Positions 1 through 6,390 of a DNA stretch of 24,862 bases are shown here, in pieces (position 1 is the first letter of the stretch; every line of letters starts with the position of its first letter). Source of the DNA: a virus; IMG/VR virus record IMGVR_UViG_3300037321_000106, positions 1 through 24,862 of that record; one strand, written 5' to 3'. The notes below the pieces were generated by a model. The model was not told where the DNA came from, did not search any database, and saw only the letters and a program-made list of their open reading frames with translations. The position numbers and the translations under genes are program-made.

Positions 1-1
1 G

Positions 2-91
2 GAGAAGGAGACGCCATCGGGGCGCGATGAAGATCACGACTATCAATCCTGGAAAGAGCAGCAGATGATCGACGGGGAGGATGCCCAATGA
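2..91 (+). CDS. 3' end of an unknown early protein (partial)
   Basis: The reading frame is open from the left edge and stops at a TGA that overlaps the next ATG as ATGA. Only the last 29 residues are visible. They are hydrophilic and acidic and end in IDGEDAQ. The overlap style matches the downstream early genes, which is why I read it as a real gene tail. No function can be assigned from this fragment. Confidence 0.5.
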   Translation, partial: EKETPSGRDEDHDYQSWKEQQMIDGEDAQ

Positions 92-300
92 GCAAAACGA
101 AAGCAGTCCACGACCTCAACTCCTCGATCCGCGCTCACTACTACGCCGACTACACCGAGTCGATGGAAACGAAGACCCTGATCCTGATCCGGCGCGATCT
201 TCTGAAATGTTCTCAGATCCGCTATGACTCATCGTGGCACGCGAAAAGGCTCGCCCGAATAAACCAAGTTCTCAGATCCCGCAACGAACTGCCGAAATAA
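88..300 (+). CDS. Small basic early phage protein, unknown function
   Basis: This 70-residue protein is not recognised. It is rich in Arg, Lys, Ser and Tyr, has no membrane segment or signal peptide, and is probably alpha-helical (for example TKTLILIRRDLLKCSQIRY). The start overlaps the stop of the preceding frame as ATGA. A GGGGAGG sequence about nine bases upstream could serve as a ribosome binding site. It is the first complete gene of the early plus-strand operon. The composition would suit a small cytoplasmic, perhaps nucleic-acid-binding, protein, but that is only inference. Confidence 0.6.
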   Translation: MSKTKAVHDLNSSIRAHYYADYTESMETKTLILIRRDLLKCSQIRYDSSWHAKRLARINQVLRSRNELPK

Positions 301-316
301 TCTCCAAAATAACACC

Positions 317-436
317 ATGAACCAAATACTACAAACCGCCATCACCATCGCCGTCATCGCGTCGCCTGCATTCCTGCTGGGATTCGCAACCGCCGCCCTA
401 CTCGCTACCCGCAGAATCCACAACCGCCACAGATGA
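317..436 (+). CDS. Very small membrane protein (39 aa)
   Basis: This short frame encodes 39 residues with a single hydrophobic stretch (about residues 8 to 31, rich in Ala, Ile, Leu and Val) followed by a basic tail RRIHNRHR. That pattern predicts one membrane segment with a positively charged cytoplasmic end. It starts at an ATG preceded by AACACC and its TGA overlaps the next ATG as ATGA. Spacing and the coupled overlap support expression. No family is recognised, and such small phage membrane proteins have many possible roles. Confidence 0.5.
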   Translation: MNQILQTAITIAVIASPAFLLGFATAALLATRRIHNRHR

Positions 437-585
437 GAACCTACCGTGTGAAATACCGTCACGGAATCTGGCTGCTGCAACGTCGCCGGTGGATCTTCCT
501 TTGGGAAACCATGGAACGGGGCACGCGGTTCAAAATAACCGCCGCAGCCATCTATCTCGAAAAAACGAAAAGAGCACCACTCTAA
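433..585 (+). CDS. Small basic protein (50 aa), unknown
   Basis: This 50-residue frame starts within the stop of the preceding 39-residue gene (ATGA). It is strongly basic and aromatic, with an RRRW segment, a central WIFLWE and a C-terminal KTKRAPL. The middle looks like short beta strands followed by a helix (TAAAIYLEKTKR). It is not recognised. Its place in an overlapping run of genes and the absence of any competing frame support it. Confidence 0.45.
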   Translation: MRTYRVKYRHGIWLLQRRRWIFLWETMERGTRFKITAAAIYLEKTKRAPL

Positions 586-588
586 ATC

Positions 589-609
589 CTCTCACCTATA
601 AATACCAAT
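589..609 (+). promoter_or_regulatory. Conserved TATAAATA leader directly before an ATG
   Basis: The sequence CCTATAAATACCA, preceded by CTCTCA, ends just before the ATG at 610. Nearly the same sequence precedes the ATG at 2930. TATAAA (597 to 602) resembles a -10 box placed so that transcription would begin at or next to the ATG, giving a leaderless or near-leaderless message. No convincing -35 box is visible, so a translational role is also possible. Confidence 0.45.
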
Positions 610-1554
610 ATGAACACTGAAACCACCACCGCAGCAAAGTCTGCCGCCATTGTGACCACCGAAAACCTGATCCTCGTCGGCCCGGGTTATTCCCTAGAAA
701 TCCCAGAATCAGCCGATAAGCGAAAGCTGGCTTTGATCTTGGCCGCGCAGCAGATCACCGAAGTCTCGACGACCGAACAGGCCGAGGACGCATCCGGCGA
801 GATCAAGGCGCTGGCCAAGATCCGAAACGAGATCGAGCGAGGCCGCACCGCGGTTAAAGCTCCGGTCATCGCGCTTGGAAAAAGAATCGATGAGAAGGCG
901 AAGGAATTCGGCGACGCCCTCCAGATCGAGGAAACCCGCCTCACCGGCCTTGTATCAGACCACGCCTACAAGATCGAGGTTGCCCGCCGCCAAGCCGAGG
1001 CCGAAGCTCGCCGTATCACCCAAGAGCGCGAAGCCGCGGCACGCAGGGCGGAAGCTGCCCGTATCGCTGAGGTTGCGCGTATCGCCGAGGAGGCTCGCCA
1101 AGCTGAGGTTGCAGCCGCCGCAGCCATCAAGGCCGCCGAGGACGCAGCCGCAAAGCAGGTCGCCGACGACGCCGAGGAGGACATCGAAGCCGAGATGGCG
1201 CGTGCCGCCGCGATTGACGCGAAGAACGCAGCCGATAAGGCCGCAATCGTCGCCGCAGAGATTGCCCGGATCGCCGAGGAGGAACGCCAAGCCGAATCCG
1301 CCCGACTGGCCGAGGAACAACGCCAAGCATCGGTCGCCGCCACCCAGCAGGTGAAAGGGGTTTCATTCCCGATCGCCTTCGAGGTCGAGGACATCGCTGA
1401 ACTCTACAAGGCTTATCCGGCACTCGTCGATCTAACGATCCGCACCCGCGACACGAAGGATTTCTTGAAAGCGAAGTCCGCCGAACTCGACGATCAAATC
1501 CCAACCATTCCAGGGCTTCGCGTTTTCCGCGAGGCGAAGGTCGGAACCCGATAA
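610..1554 (+). CDS. Ala-rich coiled-coil protein upstream of the recombination genes
   Basis: This 314-residue protein has an N-terminal region (about 1 to 95), a long Ala/Glu/Arg-rich heptad region (about 100 to 245) and a small C-terminal domain (about 255 to 314). The C-terminal part contains FEVEDIAELYKAYPALVDL. The central part is built from repeats such as ARIAEEERQAE, typical of a long coiled coil. Proteins of this design are often encoded next to RecT/exonuclease pairs in phages, and here the RecT-like gene follows after a tRNA-like element. A role as a recombination or DNA-transaction partner is inferred only from that context. There is no Shine-Dalgarno sequence; the start follows the TATAAATA leader. 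Confidence 0.75.
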   Translation: MNTETTTAAKSAAIVTTENLILVGPGYSLEIPESADKRKLALILAAQQITEVSTTEQAEDASGEIKALAKIRNEIERGRTAVKAPVIALGKRIDEKAKEFGDALQIEETRLTGLVSDHAYKIEVARRQAEAEARRITQEREAAARRAEAARIAEVARIAEEARQAEVAAAAAIKAAEDAAAKQVADDAEEDIEAEMARAAAIDAKNAADKAAIVAAEIARIAEEERQAESARLAEEQRQASVAATQQVKGVSFPIAFEVEDIAELYKAYPALVDLTIRTRDTKDFLKAKSAELDDQIPTIPGLRVFREAKVGTR

Positions 1555-1559
1555 AATTT

Positions 1560-1669
1560 GCGACGAGACAGCAGGCAGGGGAAGGAACGCCCATGAAATC
1601 GCTCGCTTCATACGCGAAAAGAGCCTGTGACTGGAGCCTTAGCGAGTTCGATTCTCGCCCGTCGCACCA
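1560..1669 (+). tRNA. tRNA-like element with T-arm, acceptor stem and encoded CCA; oversized
   Basis: The 3' part is convincing. A perfect 5-bp T-stem (GCGAG/CTCGC, 1642 to 1658) closes a 7-base loop TTCGATT, followed by CCGTCGC, A and CCA (1659 to 1669). The acceptor partner GCGACG lies at 1560 to 1565, pairing six of seven positions. Between them a 7-base loop TTCATAC (1607 to 1613) with a short stem TCGC/GCGA would give anticodon CAT. The total is 110 nt, too long for a normal tRNA. A D-arm is poorly defined (GGC/GCC at 1574 to 1591) and the variable region is 23 nt. It may be a divergent or decayed phage tRNA, or a captured tRNA 3' end (an attachment-site-like remnant). Confidence 0.35.
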
Positions 1670-1675
1670 ATCTCC

Positions 1676-1704
1676 ACCCGCTGAGCCTGCAAAGGCCAGC
1701 GGGT
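1676..1704 (+). terminator. Hairpin downstream of the tRNA-like element
   Basis: An 8-bp perfect stem ACCCGCTG/CAGCGGGT is extended by an inner GCC/GGC around the loop TGCAAA. Only a short TTT follows, so it is a weak intrinsic terminator at best. It may otherwise be an RNA-processing structure for the upstream RNA. It lies in the 175-base gene-free stretch between the coiled-coil gene and the RecT-like gene. Confidence 0.4.
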
Positions 1705-1729
1705 TTCCGGGTGTAACCAACACCAAAAT

Positions 1730-2872
1730 ATGAATACAAACACCGCACTATCCCAACAACCATCATCGAATCCAATTTCGATGTTCACATCACGCGAATG
1801 CTTTGCCTTGCTCCAAGAGCAAGCCGAATGGGTATCGAAGTCAGACCTGCTCCCGAAGGAGTTCAAGGGTAACGCCGCCAACTGCGGAATCGCAATGGAA
1901 ATGGCGCTTCGCCTCGGAGCCGGATATTTCCAAGTGATCCAGAATCTTTCCGTGATCCAGGGGCGCCCCAGCTTCTCCGCGTCCTTCCTGATGGCGATGG
2001 TGAATGCCTGCGGTCGATTCTCACCGTTGGAATACCGCATGGAAATCACCGGCCCGGAAAAAACCGTTGTCGTCGAATACTCGGAAAGGGAGGGATTCGG
2101 GAATAGCGCGAAATACGTCACGAAAAAGCTGAACTACACCTACACGCCGACAACGTGCCGCGCGGTTGCCACCGACCTCCGCACCGGCAAGGAAGTAGTC
2201 GGGCCACCGGTATCCTACGATCTTGCGATCTCCGAAAAGTGGATCGCAAAATCCGGATCGAAGTGGCAGGGCGAAATGCGCGAACTGATGCTTACCTACC
2301 GCGCCGGATCGTTCTTCTCGCGCGTCTATGCTTCCGACCTCACCCTCGGGATGCAGACCGCAGAGGAGCTTCACGACACGATCGATGTCGAGGCTCGGGA
2401 CGTTACTCCGCCCCGCCAGGAGCAGGCATCGACGGCCAACCCTCACCGCCGCGAAGCAAAGCCCGAAGAGAAGGTCGCGCCGGCGGAGAAGGCTGCACCG
2501 CCCAAGACCACCCGCAAACCCGCAGCCGACAAGGCCGCTTCGCTGAAAGATGAGAAACCGCCGACCACCACCCAGCGCGGAACCGTCGTCAACTTCGCCT
2601 CCGTGGAGACTGCCACAGGTGAAAAAGCGAACGGCGAATCATGGACGAAATACGCGGTCAAATACATGACCTACGAAGGCAAGGAAGAGCAAGCATCGAC
2701 ATTCTCATCCACGATCATCGCACCTTTGGAATGGGCCGACGAAGGTGCGCGGATCGCCATCGAGACGACTCCCTCATCGAATCCTAAATATGCCCCAACG
2801 CTGACATGGCTGGAGGTCATCCCATCGGACGACTCGACCGCCGAAGATCCTGACGCCGAAGTCCCTTACTGA
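1730..2872 (+). CDS. recT: RecT-family single-strand annealing protein with C-terminal OB-like domain
   Basis: The protein (380 aa) anneals complementary single strands and works with a 5'-3' exonuclease in phage recombination. Residues about 20 to 225 show RecT hallmarks: NCGIAMEMALRLG, the core IQGRPSFSASFLMAMVNACGRF, and the late YRAGSFFSRVYASDLTLGM. A basic, Pro/Ala/Lys-rich linker (about 226 to 282) leads to a second domain (about 283 to 368). That domain carries GTVVNFASVE, a WTKYAVKY strand, STFSS and IAIETT, a pattern resembling single-strand-binding OB folds. RecT proteins are usually about 270 residues, so the extra domain explains the length. An exonuclease gene follows immediately, the classical pairing. 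The start follows an A/C-rich leader without Shine-Dalgarno. Confidence 0.88.
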   Translation: MNTNTALSQQPSSNPISMFTSRECFALLQEQAEWVSKSDLLPKEFKGNAANCGIAMEMALRLGAGYFQVIQNLSVIQGRPSFSASFLMAMVNACGRFSPLEYRMEITGPEKTVVVEYSEREGFGNSAKYVTKKLNYTYTPTTCRAVATDLRTGKEVVGPPVSYDLAISEKWIAKSGSKWQGEMRELMLTYRAGSFFSRVYASDLTLGMQTAEELHDTIDVEARDVTPPRQEQASTANPHRREAKPEEKVAPAEKAAPPKTTRKPAADKAASLKDEKPPTTTQRGTVVNFASVETATGEKANGESWTKYAVKYMTYEGKEEQASTFSSTIIAPLEWADEGARIAIETTPSSNPKYAPTLTWLEVIPSDDSTAEDPDAEVPY

Positions 2873-2881
2873 TCCCAACCC

Positions 2882-2906
2882 AGCCGGGGGTTCTATCCCC
2901 CCGGCT
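2882..2906 (+). terminator. GC-rich hairpin between recT and the exonuclease gene
   Basis: A 9-bp perfect stem AGCCGGGGG/CCCCCGGCT encloses the loop TTCTATC just after the recT stop. The downstream bases (TCACTCTC) are pyrimidine-rich but not a T-run. It is therefore a possible inefficient or attenuating terminator. The TATAAATA leader of the next gene follows directly, suggesting a boundary between transcription units. Confidence 0.45.
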
Positions 2907-2909
2907 TCA

Positions 2910-2929
2910 CTCTCAACCTATAAATACCA
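2910..2929 (+). promoter_or_regulatory. Second copy of the TATAAATA leader, before the exonuclease gene
   Basis: CTCTCAACC then TATAAATACCA ends at the ATG of the nuclease gene and repeats the element before 610, differing by one inserted A and the final spacing. TATAAA (2919 to 2924) is five bases from the ATG. This fits a -10 box of a leaderless transcript, or an AT-rich translation signal. The hairpin just upstream makes a new transcription start plausible. Confidence 0.45.
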
Positions 2930-3841
2930 ATGAAAATTCACGATAAACTGATCCAAGGCTCGCCTGACTGGCTGGCCTTCCGCGCCGGGAAAATAACGGG
3001 CACCGACGTGGCTAACTTTTGCCTTGAACCCATCTCGCTGAACCTCACAGTCGCACAGATTCACGAAATCCTCACGAACTGCGCGATCCCGTTCAAGAAG
3101 TCGGCACCAAAGGGCGAACTGGTCGCCCACCTGCCAGACCCAGGGCAATACATGGAGCTTTCCACAGCCGCCCGCAATCTCCTGCTCCAGAAGATCGGCG
3201 ACGCGAAGCAGCAAGACCCGTGGCAGCTCGCCCAAGCGGCCAAAGAGGAACGCCAATTTTCCTACATGATCCCCATTGATCGCGGGAACAAGCTGGAGCC
3301 AGCCGCCCGCGCCTTCTACGAGCGGAAGACCGGAATGGCGATCACCGAGGTTGGATTTGTCTCCGACGACTCGGAAGGGTATGGGATGAGTCCCGATGGG
3401 CTGGTTCTCGACCAGAACGGAAATATCCGAAAGGGAATCGAGCTAAAGTGCCCCATGCCAGATTCCCACCGCCGCTGGCTCCTCGATCACTACGGCAAAG
3501 GAACCGTTCCCGCAGATCACTTCTGGCAATGCCAGATGGGAATGGTGTCGTGTGAGTGCGACGAATGGGATTTCCTTTCATTCTGCCCCACCGAGGCTCC
3601 GCTTCTGGTGACACTCTACCGCTCGGAAACTACCGACCAACTCGAAGCAGGCCTGGAGGAAATGCTCGCCCAGAAACGCACCCTCCAGGATCGCTTGGCC
3701 GATATGTGGGATGCGGAGTTTGGCGGAGCGGCGGGAATCGGCCTCCTGACGTTCCACAACGGGAACCCGATGTTCGACATCGACGGGAACCCGCTCGACC
3801 AAGACGGGAACCTTATCGGCGCGGAGGGGCAGGGATCATGA
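2930..3841 (+). CDS. YqaJ/lambda-type recombination exonuclease with SAP-like insert
   Basis: This is a PD-(D/E)XK nuclease predicted to resect double-stranded ends for the RecT-like partner. The N-terminus has the family signature SPDWLAFRAGKITGTD. Catalytic candidates are E123 (in KLEPAARAFY), D156 (in GMSPDGLV), and E171 and K173 (in ELKCP), followed by the helix with Q202. Between the first motif and the nuclease core, residues about 39 to 68 (LTVAQIHEILTNCAIPFKK then KGELVAHL) resemble a SAP/HeH DNA-binding motif. The last 30 residues contain repeated DGNP/DGN motifs (NGNPMFDIDGNPLDQDGN), an unusual acidic tail. The length of 303 aa is above the usual 200 to 250 because of these additions. 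Its stop overlaps the next start. Confidence 0.88.
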   Translation: MKIHDKLIQGSPDWLAFRAGKITGTDVANFCLEPISLNLTVAQIHEILTNCAIPFKKSAPKGELVAHLPDPGQYMELSTAARNLLLQKIGDAKQQDPWQLAQAAKEERQFSYMIPIDRGNKLEPAARAFYERKTGMAITEVGFVSDDSEGYGMSPDGLVLDQNGNIRKGIELKCPMPDSHRRWLLDHYGKGTVPADHFWQCQMGMVSCECDEWDFLSFCPTEAPLLVTLYRSETTDQLEAGLEEMLAQKRTLQDRLADMWDAEFGGAAGIGLLTFHNGNPMFDIDGNPLDQDGNLIGAEGQGS

Positions 3842-3948
3842 GCGAGAAGCTACCTGAAAATGCCTTTCTGGACTTTTACGTGGCTACTGAATGCTTTAAT
3901 TTTGCCGACGCATGGATCGAAGCCCGCAACAAAAAGGAGGGCGCATGA
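3838..3948 (+). CDS. Very small protein (36 aa), unknown
   Basis: This 36-residue frame is coupled at both ends. It starts inside the exonuclease stop (ATGA) and its own stop overlaps the start of the ASCH-like gene (ATGA). The sequence is acidic and aromatic (FLDFYVATECFNFADAWIEAR) and probably a single amphipathic helix. The last codons also contain the AAAGGAGG ribosome binding site of the next gene. It could be a real mini-protein or mainly a translational bridge. No family is recognised. Confidence 0.5.
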   Translation: MSEKLPENAFLDFYVATECFNFADAWIEARNKKEGA

Positions 3949-4322
3949 GAAATATATCATTCTCACTCACGACTCCGCAATTCATCGACGGATCCAAGGA
4001 TGTTACCCGCCGCCTCGGATGGGATTTCTTGAAAGTCGGCGACCGCCTGATGGCCTGCGAGAAATGCCAAGGGATCCAGAAAGGCGGGCTTGTCCGGCTG
4101 GGTGAAATCGAAATCCTTCATGTCTCCCGCCAGCCACTTTCCGTCATGCGTGATTTTTCCAAGTGGGGACAAGAGGAAGCAAAACGCGAAGGATTCCCCG
4201 AAATGTCCGGCGAAGAATTCGTTAAGTTTTTCTGCAGGGAAATGAAATGCGAGCCATCTAAAATCATCACTCGGATCAAGTTTCGGAAGGCCGACTACAA
4301 AACCCCCGAAAATGAAGCCTAA
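3945..4322 (+). CDS. ASCH-domain-like protein
   Basis: The 125-residue protein begins FSLTTPQFIDGSKDVTRR, continues LGWDFLKVGDRLMACEK, then GIQKGG and LGEIEILHVSRQPL. This is the arrangement of small phage ASCH-like beta-barrel proteins, which belong to the PUA-like fold and are thought to bind RNA or modified nucleotides. The C-terminal half (MSGEEFVKFFCREM) is helical and precedes a final strand ITRIKFR. I chose the ATG at 3945 because AAAGGAGG sits five bases upstream and because it overlaps the previous stop; a longer upstream frame lacks this support. The molecular target in this phage is unknown. Confidence 0.7.
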   Translation: MRNISFSLTTPQFIDGSKDVTRRLGWDFLKVGDRLMACEKCQGIQKGGLVRLGEIEILHVSRQPLSVMRDFSKWGQEEAKREGFPEMSGEEFVKFFCREMKCEPSKIITRIKFRKADYKTPENEA

Positions 4323-4476
4323 ATGCGACGGAAAAGTATGCTTTTCGAAGCGGGAAGCGGAAACAGCCCGAAATGCCCGGACGAAAGGCCGCGGCCAACG
4401 GCGCAACCGACCTGCCTTCCTGCGAATCTACCAATGTGAGAAATGCGACTTCTGGCACCTCACCAGCAAACCCTGA
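4312..4476 (+). CDS. Small Cys-containing protein (54 aa), zinc-ribbon-like
   Basis: This frame encodes 54 residues starting inside the end of the ASCH-like gene. It has two Cys-rich ends: KCDGKVCFSKREA near the start and YQCEKCDFWHLTS at the end, with a basic middle (TKGRGQRRNRP). The CxxC...W-H-L-T-S ending is typical of small phage proteins that fold around a metal. The function is likely nucleic-acid related, but this is inference. Competing frames here are shorter or lack any motif. Confidence 0.65.
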   Translation: MKPKCDGKVCFSKREAETARNARTKGRGQRRNRPAFLRIYQCEKCDFWHLTSKP

Positions 4477-4490
4477 ACCCTACCAATTCT

Positions 4491-5213
4491 ATGAAAAACA
4501 ACGAAATCATCATTATCGCCGGCCTTCCCCGATCAGGGACAAGCCTTGTCTGTCAAATGCTCTCTGCGGCCGGTATCCGGGTCGCCGGAGATTACCCGAT
4601 GTTTGAGCCTGACGAGATACTGGAATCTCCTGACGCCGCTTTTATCTCCACTTGCGAGGGCGGGGCTGTGAAGCTCATCGATCCTCACCATCACATCATC
4701 CCGAAAGACTACGCTTACCGGATCGTCTTCCTCTCACGCTCAAAACGCCAGCAAGCGCTTTCCACTGCTAAATTCATGATTGCGATGGACATGGTTACAA
4801 ACGGGCGATGCTTTACCGACGCCGGACTCGGGAAGATGCGCGAATCTTTGATCCGTGATGAGAAGCTGGCGCTTGCTGAGCTTTGGACGCATGGTTGCCC
4901 GATTCACCGGATTAAGTTTGAGGATCTGATCGGACAGGCGGCGGTGGCAGTTTCCTCCCTTGCGGACTTTCTGGGTATCGACCAGAACCTTGTCGGCTCG
5001 ATGGTGGCTGCGATCCGCCCGCGACCGCACGGAGCCTTGAACTACCCCGGATTGCTGGAGGTCGAACTCATGCAGGAGCAGGAAGCCCGCGATGGCAAAT
5101 CCCCCGCCTACGACCCCCTGCGGTGCGAATGCAAGTTTCCCGGAGTCGTCGCCCCGTGCGGATACTGCAAAGACGGGGACTACTGCCTGGAGGACGAGCA
5201 ATCTAAGCCTTAA
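4491..5213 (+). CDS. Sulfotransferase-like protein with Cys-rich C-terminus
   Basis: The 240-residue protein opens IIIIAGLPRSGTSLVCQML. This is the 5'-phosphosulfate-binding loop of PAPS-dependent sulfotransferases (PRSGTS at 13 to 18). YRIVFLSRSKRQQALSTAKF (about 76 to 95) matches the region that binds the 3'-phosphate (R83 and S91). IHRIKFEDLIGQ followed by FLGID is the usual late helix region. It would transfer sulfate from PAPS to an unknown acceptor. The tail adds CEC, CxxC and a final Cys (212, 214, 223, 226, 232), a likely metal-binding cluster not usual for the family. I chose the ATG at 4491, after ACCAATTCT; 16 further upstream residues look like leader translation. Host glycan or phage-component modification are both possible. 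Confidence 0.72.
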   Translation: MKNNEIIIIAGLPRSGTSLVCQMLSAAGIRVAGDYPMFEPDEILESPDAAFISTCEGGAVKLIDPHHHIIPKDYAYRIVFLSRSKRQQALSTAKFMIAMDMVTNGRCFTDAGLGKMRESLIRDEKLALAELWTHGCPIHRIKFEDLIGQAAVAVSSLADFLGIDQNLVGSMVAAIRPRPHGALNYPGLLEVELMQEQEARDGKSPAYDPLRCECKFPGVVAPCGYCKDGDYCLEDEQSKP

Positions 5214-5221
5214 TCACCACC

Positions 5222-5884
5222 ATGCCATTCCACGAAACATCCGTCCCGCCGATGAAAGTTCTCGTCCGCCGCGAGTTCATGACCGATCACCAGACCGGAC
5301 ACGGCGAATACGAAACCGGAATCCTGATCAGCGTCCGGTCAATCCCCGGCAGTTGCGCCCTCTTCCAAGTCCTCCTCGAAAACGGAGTTCTTCGCGACAA
5401 GCTGCCTATCCACGCCTTACACCACGAAGCGCATGAGCACGTTCACCCATTCCACCACCTCCAGCTTTGGAACTGTTTCAGCGCGAATTTCGCCATCGTC
5501 GAGCTCCAGTTCCTCTCCGGACTGATCGTCGATGTGAAGATGAAAAGCGGGGAATGGGTCAGAGGTCGCTACCTTTGGACAATGCAATGGGGGTCTGACG
5601 TATCTCACGGCTTCGACCTTTCGCTTGCCGTCGATCCCTCCGAGCACAAGTCCGGCCACCTGATCGAGCTGGACTGCGGCGAGTATGCGATCCAGCCGAA
5701 CAATCGCCTGCGCTGGCATGAGCCATCGCACGTCACCAAGCCCTTCCCTGAAAAGCCTGATTACAAGGTCAACACCGACGAATGGAACTGCGAGGCGTTA
5801 GCCAAGTGGACGACGGAGGATTCGGACGCTTGGCTTTACGAGGTGGTGGAGACGGAACCCGTGAACGATACCATCACCCCATGA
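5222..5884 (+). CDS. Conserved-looking early protein, unknown function
   Basis: The 220-residue protein is not recognised. It is soluble, rich in Trp, His and acidic residues. A His cluster (LHHEAHEHVHPFHHLQLWNC, about 66 to 85) could bind metal. The second half (GEWVRGRYLWTMQWGSD, then SGHLIELDCGEYAIQPNNRLRWHEPS) looks beta-rich. It begins after CACCACC and its stop overlaps the RusA start (ATGA). Its position between the sulfotransferase-like and resolvase genes suggests an early role, but nothing specific can be claimed. Confidence 0.65.
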   Translation: MPFHETSVPPMKVLVRREFMTDHQTGHGEYETGILISVRSIPGSCALFQVLLENGVLRDKLPIHALHHEAHEHVHPFHHLQLWNCFSANFAIVELQFLSGLIVDVKMKSGEWVRGRYLWTMQWGSDVSHGFDLSLAVDPSEHKSGHLIELDCGEYAIQPNNRLRWHEPSHVTKPFPEKPDYKVNTDEWNCEALAKWTTEDSDAWLYEVVETEPVNDTITP

Positions 5885-6390
5885 ACCCCATCCGATTTCA
5901 TCTCCCGATCATCCCTCCGACCGCCACCAGCCAGAGCGCCGGCAAGAGGATGTTTATCCCGAAAGACTCCCAAGGCCGAGTCACCGGGCGACCGATGTTT
6001 TTCAAAAACAAGGCATCAAAATCCGCCGAGCACGATCTCCTGCTGCTGCTGAGCCAATTCGTTCCCGCTAAACCGCTCACCGGCCCCATCGCCTTGTCGG
6101 TGGATTTTGTCTGGCCTTTCCGGAAATCCGAACCGGCATGGAGAAAAGCATTGGGGCGCGTCCATCATACCTCAAAACCTGACGGTTCTAACGCTATCAA
6201 GCAAATTGAGGACTGCATGACGAAGCTCCAATTCTGGGAGGACGATAGCCAGATCGCCGACCTCCACATCTCGAAAGCTTGGGACGATCATATCGGGATC
6301 TCGGTGGAAATCCGCCAGCTTGAAGATCCTCCTCGCCAACCGGCAAAGAGAAAGCAGACTCAGAACCCTGATGAACCCTCCTTGCTGTGA
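5881..6390 (+). CDS. rusA: RusA-family Holliday junction resolvase
   Basis: RusA is a dimeric, metal-dependent nuclease that cuts branched DNA made during phage recombination and replication. The 169-residue protein shows the family core: D75 in LSVDFVWPF, then SKPDGSNAIKQIEDCM with D101, N104, K107 and D111, then WEDDSQIADLHISKAW with D121, D122 and K132. These acidic residues match the catalytic site. I chose the ATG at 5881, which overlaps the previous stop; a longer upstream extension in the same frame would sit inside that gene. The Lys/Arg/Pro-rich C-terminal tail (about 150 to 169) is extra. The gene overlaps the methyltransferase start. Confidence 0.87.
   Translation: MNPIRFHLPIIPPTATSQSAGKRMFIPKDSQGRVTGRPMFFKNKASKSAEHDLLLLLSQFVPAKPLTGPIALSVDFVWPFRKSEPAWRKALGRVHHTSKPDGSNAIKQIEDCMTKLQFWEDDSQIADLHISKAWDDHIGISVEIRQLEDPPRQPAKRKQTQNPDEPSLL

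Noticed and set aside
875-1394. Alternative frames over the coiled-coil gene on both strands
   Set aside because: They are Arg/Pro/Ser- or Ala-rich shadows of a strongly repetitive coding sequence and have no start context.
4323-4439. 38-residue frame after the ASCH-like gene
   Set aside because: The overlapping frame from 4312 has paired CxxC-like motifs and a typical phage ending; this one has none.
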